Below are positions 55,943 to 64,000 of a stretch of DNA of 64,000 bases, piece by piece (the first letter of the stretch is position 1; every line of letters begins with the position of its first letter). Location: NCBI GenBank assembly GCA_947165045.1, contig CAMUYW010000001.1, positions 62,001 through 126,000 on the forward strand. The letters are read 5' to 3'. A program made the position numbers and the translations under genes. The stretch is from an uncultured Fibrobacter sp. GTDB taxonomy: Bacteria > Fibrobacterota > Fibrobacteria > Fibrobacterales > Fibrobacteraceae. Under the pieces are notes generated by a model. That model worked only from the letters and a program-made list of their open reading frames with translations, made no database searches and was not told the DNA's origin.

Positions 55943-57295
55943 ATGAAGTTTATCCATACCGCAGACTGGCATCTTGGCAATACAATGCACGATATTGATC
56001 GCACGCGAGAAACGGGTGCGTTTTTAGAATGGCTGAAATCGGAAATTGAAAAGGTTGGTGCTCAGGCGCTTGTCATTGCGGGAGATGTCTTCGATGTGGT
56101 GAATCCTTCGAATATTGCAAAGACTCAGTATTACAAGTTTTTGGCTTCGCTTTTAAAGACGAATTGCTCTAATGTTATTGTTGTCGGCGGCAATCATGAT
56201 TCTGGAACGCTTTTGGATGCGCCTGCGGGCATTCTTGATGCTTTAAACATTAAAGTGGTTGGTTCCATCAACAATCGCAAAGTTGATGATTTGATCATTG
56301 AATTGAAAGATGCTCAAGGTGACGCAATTGGCATTTGCTGTGCTTTGCCGTTCATGCGCGATTTGGAATTGGAACAGTTCTACAAAAATTCAGAAAAGTC
56401 TGTTGATGGTGGAAATGCGAATGCCTCTGACAGTGATTTGCTAAAGCGCCTTTATGCGGATGTGTACCGCCGTGCCGTTGAATTACGTGGAAACCGCACC
56501 ATTCCCATCATTGCGACGGGGCATTTGTATGCATCGAACCTTTCGGGCCGCGATGCAGAAATTTCTGACGTGCGCGCGGGACTCGATAACGTTACTGAAA
56601 ATGCAAATACGCTTGCCGGCGAAAATGCCGCGGTATCCGAAACTTCCGTTGACGATGGTGTTCGCGAAGTTGTAGGAACGCTTGGCAATGTTGATGTTTC
56701 TACGTTCCCAAGTGAACTTGATTACGTTGCGCTTGGGCATATTCACTATACGTCCATGGTCGCCAAGAATCCGAAAGTGCGCTATTCCGGTTCTCCGTTC
56801 GTGATGGGCTTTGACGAAGCGAATTGCAAACGCTATGTGCTTGCGGTTGATGTGGAGCAAGGTGATGCTCCGTCTGTCGAAAAAATTGAAGTTCCGAAAG
56901 CCGTTCGCTTTGAACAGTTCAAAGGTGATGTCGAAACGCTCAAGCAAAAATTGCGCAACTTAGAAAAAGAGTTGATTGCAAAACCGATGGAAACGTATGT
57001 CGATTTACTTTTGACGTCGGGCGAATTTGTGAGCTTGAATGATGCGTTGGAAGCAGAAGAATCGGGCAAGCATTTTGTGGTCAAGCGCCACCGCATTTCG
57101 CGAGATGTTTTGCGTGGGGTTGCGAGCTTTGATGATTGCGTGGAATCGACAAAGCAATACACTAAAGAAGATTACTTTAGAATGTTGATTGCTTCGAATC
57201 TTCAGGAAAATGATGAATCCGATGCTGTGAAAAATCATTACGATAAGTTTATTAGTTTGTTTAATGAAGCGGTAAGCAAAGCGCACGAAGGGTAG
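55943..57295 (+). CDS. sbcD: Exonuclease SbcD
   Basis: 'MKFIHTADWHLGNTMHDIDRT', 'LVIAGDVFDVVNPS', 'VVGGNHDSGTLLDAP', 'YVALGHIHYTSMV'. Confidence 0.95.
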   Translation: MKFIHTADWHLGNTMHDIDRTRETGAFLEWLKSEIEKVGAQALVIAGDVFDVVNPSNIAKTQYYKFLASLLKTNCSNVIVVGGNHDSGTLLDAPAGILDALNIKVVGSINNRKVDDLIIELKDAQGDAIGICCALPFMRDLELEQFYKNSEKSVDGGNANASDSDLLKRLYADVYRRAVELRGNRTIPIIATGHLYASNLSGRDAEISDVRAGLDNVTENANTLAGENAAVSETSVDDGVREVVGTLGNVDVSTFPSELDYVALGHIHYTSMVAKNPKVRYSGSPFVMGFDEANCKRYVLAVDVEQGDAPSVEKIEVPKAVRFEQFKGDVETLKQKLRNLEKELIAKPMETYVDLLLTSGEFVSLNDALEAEESGKHFVVKRHRISRDVLRGVASFDDCVESTKQYTKEDYFRMLIASNLQENDESDAVKNHYDKFISLFNEAVSKAHEG

Positions 57296-57299
57296 TAAG

Positions 57300-60200
57300 A
57301 TGAAAATTAAGAAGATTGAATTTTGCAATATCAACTCCCTTGTCGGCGAATGGACTATTGATTTTGAATCTCCGGACTTTGCGAAAAGCGGCATGTTTTG
57401 TATTTCGGGCCCGACTGGTTCTGGAAAAACTTCGATTCTTGATGCGATTTGCCTTGGCTTGTACGGCAAGACGCCGCGTTTGGGCGCTATTGTGGGCGAT
57501 ACGAATGAAGTGATGACCTATGGCGCAAAAAATTGCTATGCAAAAGTGACTTTTGAGTGTGGCGCTACAGTATATTCTGCGCGTTGGGAACAGCATCGAT
57601 CTGCGAGGACGAATAAACTCCAAAAGTATTCTTGGGTGCTAACGAACGAAACTTCGCAAACGGTAGAATCTTCGTTCTCGAAGCAGTCTGAAATTGAAGC
57701 AACGATGACTCGCGTAATTGGCCTTGACTTTGGTCAGTTTACCAAGTCGATGATGCTTGCTCAGGGCGAATTCAACAAGTTCCTAAAGTGTAATGAAAAT
57801 GAACGCGCCGCGATTCTTGAAAAACTCACAGGCGATGGAATCTATAGAAAGATTGCCGTTGCAGTCCATGATTTATACGCTAGTGCCAATAAAGCTGTAG
57901 AAGATATTGAAAGTAAAATTGGCGATGTAAGTTTATTGAGTGATGAAGAGCTTGCTGAATTGAGTGCGAAAATCGCGGACGCAGAGTTGCAAAAGAAAAC
58001 GCTTGCTGAAGAAACGGAACGGCTGCTTTATATTTGCACGTGGTTTGAAAATCTGCATGGCTTTGAAAAGCTTTTGTCAGAATCGAAAAGTCAGTTAGAA
58101 AAAGCGGAAAACGCGCGATCGGAATTTGAACCGAATCGTAAAAAATTGGAGCATGCATTGCATGCGCAAGAAGTCGAATCGTCGTTTGTGGAATTCAAAT
58201 CGATTCTCGATAATCTTGCTCGCATGAAATTACAACTTGATGAGAATAAGAAAAATCTCCCTGCGGCTGCGGAGAATTTTAAGCAGGCATCGGAGAAAAA
58301 TCGCGAGGCTCAAGCTGCTTTTGAAAAGTGCAAGGCGGATTATTTTGCAAGTGAATCTGTGTGGGAACAAGTCTCATCGCTTGATGTCGATATTCGAAAT
58401 GCGCGAGTACAACTGAAAAACGCAAAGGATGCTGTTGCAAAATTTGCAGGCGAATCAGAAGAAGCGCAAAAGAAAATTGATGGTGTGGACAAGCGGATTT
58501 TTGATAATGAGCAGGCGCTAGAAAAAGTTGAAAAGTACATTGCCGAAAATCAGAAAGACGAAGCTATTGATGGCCAAATTTCACTTTTGAAATCGCAGAT
58601 TGCAGAATGGAAAACGGAAAACGAGAATGTATCTGCTGAAGCGCAAAAACTTGAAACGTTAAAAAAGTCTTTGCAAGATCTTGATGCTGATTTCGAAAGG
58701 CAAAAGCTCGATTTGCAAACATTGCAGGAATACTTGGCGCAACATCAAACAGATGCCGAACTTGTAAATGTCCTCCCTGAAATGAGCGGTTTAGCAAACG
58801 ATGCTGAACGCCATCACAAAGAATTTGAACGCTTACAAGGCGAATTTGATTCAAAGCAAAAGCAACTTGAAAATGTTTGTGCGGAAAGTGCGCAAACTCT
58901 TGAAAAGTTGACTGCTTTGCAAAAAGACAAAGAAACGATTATTCAAGAGGATATTCCTGTTGTTGTCGCTGAATTGCGCCGTAACTTGAAACCTGGCGAA
59001 GCTTGCCCTGTCTGCGGATCTCGTGAACACGTTTCTTGTGAGGATGCTACAAAAATTGAAAATGGCGCAGACCGCCTCAATGATTTTGCGGATAAATTGC
59101 GTAAAATCAATGGCGAAATGGAACAAATCCAGCGTACGCTAGATAGCTTTGCTACGCAACAAAAACATTTTGAAGAAGTGTTAGCCGAAAGTGCGCGAAA
59201 GCAAAAAGACGAATCTACAGCAGAAACGTATGCACTCGAACAACTCAACGCAAAACTCGAACCGTGGAAAAAAACTGCAATACTTGAAACAACGCGTGCC
59301 ATCTTGCAAGAACTTTCTGAATTGAAAAATGCATACTTGCAGAAAAAAGAAAAAGCCGATGCTTTGCAGAACGAAGTCAATCATGCTGCGGTGAATCGTG
59401 CAAGCCTTGTTGGTAACGCCAATCTTGCAGAAGAATCCCTTAAGAAATCGCAATCGAAAGTGCAAAAACTCTCGCAAGAAATCGAAACAATTTTTGCAGA
59501 ATGGTTCTCGAACATCCGTATGGAAGATGTTGATGCGTTGCTCGCTGAATTGGAAAAGAAAAATGTTTGGTGGAAAAAAGCACAGGAGAAAAAAACTAAA
59601 GTCGAGAATGACTTGAACATGGACCGCTCCGCGAAAACTCAGCATCAAGAAAATCTTGTGCAAGCCCAAATGCGCCGAGATGATGCGACTGCCAAACAAA
59701 ATGAAATTCAACAAAATCTAGATACGCTCGATGCAAAACGCAAAGAACTCTTTGGCGAAAAATCTGTAGAAGTGGAGCGCAATAAGGCGCGAACTTTACG
59801 CGAAGCTGCGGAAACATTGGCGAATGAAACGCTTCGCAAAGAGCAACAAATGCGCGAAGAAAAAATGTCGCTTGACAATTCCATCGCGGAGCTTGGCTGC
59901 CGCATTGCAGAAACGGAACCGAAACTTGCGCAGTTGCAGGCGAACTTCCTTGAAAACCTTTCCGCTAAAGGCTTTGCGGATGAACAAGAATTTATCGCTG
60001 CAAAACTTCCTGAAGCCGAACGTAAATCGCTCCAGCAATTGCAAAAGAATGTGGATGATAATTTGACAACTGCGCAAACTTCGGTCAAGAATTTTAATGA
60101 CCAGTTGGCGCGACATCTAGAGAAACGCGACTTCGAAGAATCCGAAGAAATTGCAAAGCAAAATCGCGACACGGCGAAAGCGAAACTGAACGAGTGCACT

Positions 60201-60827
60201 GTAAATCTTGCAACATGGACGGAACAGAAAAAGAACGATAATTTGCACCGCCAAAAATTTAACGATATGCAAGCGGAACTTGTAAAACTTAAGTCGAAGC
60301 GTGCCGATTGGGAGCAAATGCAGCGTTGGTTTAACGGCAATAGACTTGATACAGGCAATGGCGATGTGTTCGTTCGGTTTATCCAAACAATCACGTTGCG
60401 TAATTTGTTAAAAATTGCGAATGGCTATTTGCGCGATATGTTTCCTCGTTATGAAATGATAACCGCTCCGAATACGCTCAACATTCAGCTTGTAGATCAT
60501 GACAACAGCGATGCTGTACGCCCGATCGATAACATTTCAGGTGGCGAAGGTTTCCTCGTAAGCTTGTCGCTTGCACTTGGCATCTCGACACTTGCAAGTC
60601 GCAACGTGCGCATTGATTCCATGTTCCTCGACGAAGGCTTTGGAACGCTCGATTCCAAGATGCTCCAGGAAACCGTTGTCGTGCTCCAGAAAATGCAACA
60701 GGAAAAAGGAAAACTTCTTGGTGTCATCACGCATGTGGATTTGGTCAAAAGCGAACTTCCCACGCATATTGAAGTTACGCCTTGCGGTGGCCGCAGCGTC
60801 CTCAGCGGCGCCGGCGTGCAGCAGTAA
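57300..60827 (+). CDS. sbcC: Exonuclease SbcC (SMC-like ATPase with CxxC zinc hook)
   Basis: Walker A 'FCISGPTGSGKTSILDAICLGLYG', hook 'PGEACPVCGSREH', 'ISGGEGFLVSLSLALGISTL', 'MFLDEGFGTLD'. Confidence 0.95.
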   Translation: MKIKKIEFCNINSLVGEWTIDFESPDFAKSGMFCISGPTGSGKTSILDAICLGLYGKTPRLGAIVGDTNEVMTYGAKNCYAKVTFECGATVYSARWEQHRSARTNKLQKYSWVLTNETSQTVESSFSKQSEIEATMTRVIGLDFGQFTKSMMLAQGEFNKFLKCNENERAAILEKLTGDGIYRKIAVAVHDLYASANKAVEDIESKIGDVSLLSDEELAELSAKIADAELQKKTLAEETERLLYICTWFENLHGFEKLLSESKSQLEKAENARSEFEPNRKKLEHALHAQEVESSFVEFKSILDNLARMKLQLDENKKNLPAAAENFKQASEKNREAQAAFEKCKADYFASESVWEQVSSLDVDIRNARVQLKNAKDAVAKFAGESEEAQKKIDGVDKRIFDNEQALEKVEKYIAENQKDEAIDGQISLLKSQIAEWKTENENVSAEAQKLETLKKSLQDLDADFERQKLDLQTLQEYLAQHQTDAELVNVLPEMSGLANDAERHHKEFERLQGEFDSKQKQLENVCAESAQTLEKLTALQKDKETIIQEDIPVVVAELRRNLKPGEACPVCGSREHVSCEDATKIENGADRLNDFADKLRKINGEMEQIQRTLDSFATQQKHFEEVLAESARKQKDESTAETYALEQLNAKLEPWKKTAILETTRAILQELSELKNAYLQKKEKADALQNEVNHAAVNRASLVGNANLAEESLKKSQSKVQKLSQEIETIFAEWFSNIRMEDVDALLAELEKKNVWWKKAQEKKTKVENDLNMDRSAKTQHQENLVQAQMRRDDATAKQNEIQQNLDTLDAKRKELFGEKSVEVERNKARTLREAAETLANETLRKEQQMREEKMSLDNSIAELGCRIAETEPKLAQLQANFLENLSAKGFADEQEFIAAKLPEAERKSLQQLQKNVDDNLTTAQTSVKNFNDQLARHLEKRDFEESEEIAKQNRDTAKAKLNECTVNLATWTEQKKNDNLHRQKFNDMQAELVKLKSKRADWEQMQRWFNGNRLDTGNGDVFVRFIQTITLRNLLKIANGYLRDMFPRYEMITAPNTLNIQLVDHDNSDAVRPIDNISGGEGFLVSLSLALGISTLASRNVRIDSMFLDEGFGTLDSKMLQETVVVLQKMQQEKGKLLGVITHVDLVKSELPTHIEVTPCGGRSVLSGAGVQQ

Positions 60828-60838
60828 CCTTTAGCTGT

Positions 60839-60862
60839 CACACCGGCCTCCGTGCCGGTGTC
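60839..60862 (+). terminator. Inverted repeat/terminator after sbcC
   Basis: ACACCGGC-CTCCGT-GCCGGTGT followed by a weak T-rich tract. Confidence 0.55.
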
Positions 60863-60934
60863 GGCTTTAATTCTTTTGTCATTTTGCGTAAAAAAAAACT
60901 ATAATAACATTATAGGATTTATCAGGGGCGTATC

Positions 60935-62581
60935 ATGAATGTTAAAGGTCTAATTAAAGGCGCGTGGTCGAACGGAATCGCCAAGAAACTTTTGATTTTG
61001 CTTGTTTTGTCGCTTATCATTTTCGTCATCGGCGTGATGATTGGCTCGTGGGTGCTTGGTGAAAAATCACTCGGCTGGAAAGGCTTTTTGTCGGGCTACG
61101 TTGTTTTTGCGGTGCTGTTCATCAGCGTCATGATTAACGTTTTCAAGAATACATCGGAATCCATGCGCGAAGGAAAAAAGCATGTCGATGTTCGCGGTCA
61201 TGTGCTTGTGCTTGGTGCGGGCCACCAACTTAAAAGTATCTTGCGTGCGCTTAAAGGTGATAAACGCCCGATTGTTGTGATGAGTCGCCGCGATATCGAT
61301 GGCCACTTTATCCATTATAAAAAAGATTACGAAAACGAAGATGACTTGCTTTATGCGGGGGCTTTGTTGGCGGATATGATTCTCGTAATCGGTGAGGATG
61401 GTCCGGAACGCGATTCCCGTAACTTGCATTGCGTTGAAGTGTTGCGTAGCATTAGCGAAAAAGCGATGCGCGATATTCATTGCCATTTGCTGTTGAGCAA
61501 TCCTTCGACTTCTGAAATTTTGTGGTACTTGAAGGCTCCAGAACAGAATAAAGGTCATTTGCTGGTCGATGTTTTTAACGAATATGAATTCATGTCGGAG
61601 CAATTGCTCGTTGGAACGGATTTCTTACCGACCATTCGCGAGGCGGAAAATGAACGCTTGCATGTTGTGTTGCTTGGTACGGGGCCGATTGCGCAGGCTG
61701 TGGCGTTTGCTGTGGCGAATGTGTGCCATTATCCGAACTTTAAACGGACGAATTTAAAAACATGTATCACTTTTGTTGATGAAGATTGTGAAAAGTGGGT
61801 GGACCGTTTGGTAGTCTCTCGCATGGGACTTTTTAGACTTTCAAAGTACACGTATGTTGATGCGAACGGAAATAAGGTTTCTCATGATCCGGAGACAAAT
61901 CGCGGCGATTATCTCGATGTGGAATGGAATTTTGTAGACGCTTACTGCGAAGCTGATTTGGCACGTAACTTTATTGCCGCCGTGGCGGCCAGTCCCAAAG
62001 AACGGCTTGTGGTGTGCATTTGTAAGGAAGATGCGTCTAAGGCGATTTCGACACTTGTGCATTTGCCGCGTGCTGTTTACGATAACGCTGACATTGCGGT
62101 GTATTGGCGCGAGGCGAATGACGATATCATCAAGCGTATTAACGAAAGCGGAATGTATGGCTATGTACGCATCATGGGCGACATCGATGAAATGAAGGAA
62201 TTTGTCCGGTCGAAACGCGTGGAACGCGGCCAGCGTGCAAACTATGTTCGTGAACGTCATTTGAATCCTGAAACTCGCGATACTGAAGAAAAAATGTGGT
62301 ATCGCTTGAGTGAAGCAGACAAGACCGCTGCAATTTATTGCGCGAATGCGCTTCCGCTTCGTAAACGTTGCTTTGAAATTACAGATGACGATTCCCTATT
62401 GCGCGATGCGGAACATCGTCGATGGATGATGTCAATGCTCCTGATGGGATATCGCTCTGGTCCGACCGACGAAAGAACGTTTACGCGCCATGACATCATT
62501 CCGTTTGATCGCTTGCCCGAAGAACTGAAAACGAAGGATTCGTACATCCTTGAAAATGCTGAATACATTATGAACGGGTAA
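60935..62581 (+). CDS. Membrane protein with TrkA-N/Rossmann-like cytoplasmic region and C-terminal RyR domain
   Basis: Two N-terminal TMs; 'VRGHVLVLGAGHQLKSILRALKGDKRPIVVMSRR' and 'LHVVLLGTGPIAQAVAFAVA'; C-term 'AEHRRWMMSMLLMGYRSGPTDERTFTRHDIIPFDRLPEELKTKDSYI'. Confidence 0.75.
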   Translation: MNVKGLIKGAWSNGIAKKLLILLVLSLIIFVIGVMIGSWVLGEKSLGWKGFLSGYVVFAVLFISVMINVFKNTSESMREGKKHVDVRGHVLVLGAGHQLKSILRALKGDKRPIVVMSRRDIDGHFIHYKKDYENEDDLLYAGALLADMILVIGEDGPERDSRNLHCVEVLRSISEKAMRDIHCHLLLSNPSTSEILWYLKAPEQNKGHLLVDVFNEYEFMSEQLLVGTDFLPTIREAENERLHVVLLGTGPIAQAVAFAVANVCHYPNFKRTNLKTCITFVDEDCEKWVDRLVVSRMGLFRLSKYTYVDANGNKVSHDPETNRGDYLDVEWNFVDAYCEADLARNFIAAVAASPKERLVVCICKEDASKAISTLVHLPRAVYDNADIAVYWREANDDIIKRINESGMYGYVRIMGDIDEMKEFVRSKRVERGQRANYVRERHLNPETRDTEEKMWYRLSEADKTAAIYCANALPLRKRCFEITDDDSLLRDAEHRRWMMSMLLMGYRSGPTDERTFTRHDIIPFDRLPEELKTKDSYILENAEYIMNG

Positions 62582-62585
62582 AAAA

Positions 62586-64000
62586 ATGAAAAAAGGATGC
62601 TTGTTATTTCTAGCTGTCGTTATTGCGACTCCTGTCACGTACCTTTTGATATCCAATCATTCGAAAAAGGCTGAAATTCAAAAAGAAATTGATTCGGTCG
62701 AGACTGTTTTTGAAAATGCCGAAAAAGATGAGCAAGCTTCTCCTAAGGCGCGCGAATCTAAACCGCTTGATCTTGAAAAGACGGTTCGTTTGTTCCATAT
62801 TTTGAATGACGGTTTTTCGACTTCAAAGAACATGTTCGAATATTTGCAGTTCTTGGCTACTCAAGATTATAGCAGTATTCCAGATGAAGTTCTTGATGCT
62901 CAAAAGAAATTATTGCCCTTGTACAAGGGAATCCGCTCGGCTGAATACGACTTAAATGAAACTCAAAAGAAACGCTATTGGAATGCCATTACCAAATCCG
63001 TTGATCTGAAAAGTATTACATCTCCCATTGCACAGATGGTGGCTACGGGAGGATTTGATCCGACTGCGGTTTTATCGCTCGCCAAGTCTGGTATTTCTTC
63101 TGGTGGGCATTTTTATGATGAAATCCAAAAGAATGATGAAATAGAAAAAAATGCCAAAAAGGCGCTTGAAGAAAATAGGGAAGCTTATTTGAATTACTTG
63201 AGCGAATATACGCTTCTTTATTTAAAGTATTTGTTTCAATGGAATGAAATGTGCTTGTTGCGCGATAGGGCGTATCTTGCCATCAACAATGGCAATGTTG
63301 GGGAGGCCATTAAATCGCTTGATGCTGTGCTGCAAAAGTATCCGACCGATTCGGAATCGCTCCTGCTGAAATCTTTCTGCCTACTTTATGGATCTGAACG
63401 CGGTGTAGATTTTTATAGTGATAAACGCAATGCGGACATCGCAAGAGATATCCTCAATCAATACATTGCGGAACATCCCGATAGAGCCGCTCCTGCGCTC
63501 GTTTTACTGGGAGCCTACTACACATTGCAAGGAGACGAAACGAAGGCCGCAATGTTGTTTGACCAATCTTCTGTCGAATATCCTCGTGAAGCAGAAACGC
63601 TGTTGGATATGTACAATTCGTACAATTATCGTAATTACTTTTTGAAGTCTAAAGAAGGCCACGTGATTCTGGAACATTACAAGTCCATGATGGAAGGCTT
63701 TGGTTTTTATTCGCCGAATTTCCAAAAGGCAATGATTGCGTACAATAAGGGAGATTTCCCTAAGGCTAAAGAAGAAATTTTAAGGCACTTCTTCCGCCGC
63801 GGAAATCAAGATGTGTATGATTATCTGATTTCAGATATGAAATTTGTAGAACAGTTTATGCCCAAAATCTTGGATATGATTTTCGAAGAACATTCTTTCT
63901 TGGATTTGCAAACATACAATCCGACACTTTCTTTCTCGGATAAGCTTGCTGTTGAAATTGAAAATCGTTCCGACAAGCGCCTTTCGAATGTCCGCCTATT
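62586..64000 (+). CDS. TPR-like membrane-anchored protein, 3' truncated by window edge (absent from supplied ORF track)
   Basis: ATG at 62586: MKKGCLLFLAVVIATPVTYLLISNHSKKAEIQKEIDSVET...; I followed the frame to 63998 (...DKRLSNVRL) and found no stop. Confidence 0.8.
   Translation, partial: MKKGCLLFLAVVIATPVTYLLISNHSKKAEIQKEIDSVETVFENAEKDEQASPKARESKPLDLEKTVRLFHILNDGFSTSKNMFEYLQFLATQDYSSIPDEVLDAQKKLLPLYKGIRSAEYDLNETQKKRYWNAITKSVDLKSITSPIAQMVATGGFDPTAVLSLAKSGISSGGHFYDEIQKNDEIEKNAKKALEENREAYLNYLSEYTLLYLKYLFQWNEMCLLRDRAYLAINNGNVGEAIKSLDAVLQKYPTDSESLLLKSFCLLYGSERGVDFYSDKRNADIARDILNQYIAEHPDRAAPALVLLGAYYTLQGDETKAAMLFDQSSVEYPREAETLLDMYNSYNYRNYFLKSKEGHVILEHYKSMMEGFGFYSPNFQKAMIAYNKGDFPKAKEEILRHFFRRGNQDVYDYLISDMKFVEQFMPKILDMIFEEHSFLDLQTYNPTLSFSDKLAVEIENRSDKRLSNVRL

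Noticed and set aside
1-64000. Prophage, integrative element or restriction/CRISPR defence island
   Set aside because: No integrase, transposase, phage structural, methylase/REase or Cas genes recognised, and no tRNA gene seen as an attachment site.

Overview
The window is 64 kb of ordinary, gene-dense bacterial chromosome. Gene content suggests the phylum Fibrobacterota, close to Fibrobacter: TIGR02147-type regulator plus GPGSETTNG lipoprotein, large secreted proteins with T9SS-like C-termini, Ser-rich lipoprotein linkers and DnaQ-DinG. This assignment comes from motif recall, not a search. I saw no rRNA, tRNA, CRISPR array, integrase or transposase. Recognisable genes: purA, a Crp/Fnr regulator, PASTA and TPR proteins, an M6-like secreted protein, an SUMF1-like lipoprotein, an NlpE-like lipoprotein, a LytTR regulator, lepB, a DnaQ-DinG helicase, a standalone XPB/Ssl2-type Helicase_C_3 protein, a CE2/SGNH esterase, two GGDEF proteins, ispA-dxs-trmH-like-pyrF, an MCE/MlaD protein, an M18 aminopeptidase, a small surface-glycan group (acyltransferase 3, GtrA, FAD oxidoreductase, GT39-like), a BatC-like TPR pair, a Y-family polymerase with a YolD-like partner, a 1497-aa hybrid kinase with about seven sensory modules, rmuC-sbcD-sbcC, a TrkA-N/RyR membrane protein, and a 3'-truncated ORF missing from the supplied track. 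The items most worth following up are: (i) a GTCAT...GAAGGATC palindromic repeat family that is translated in-frame in two genes and has an expanded 120-bp hairpin-rich member; (ii) the membrane TrkA-N/RyR protein after sbcCD; (iii) the TIGR02147-lipoprotein pair behind an 18-bp perfect palindrome; (iv) tandem CBM3-like modules; (v) an M6-like protein that has lost the HExxH motif; (vi) the standalone Helicase_C_3 protein next to DinG with a possible LexA-like operator.
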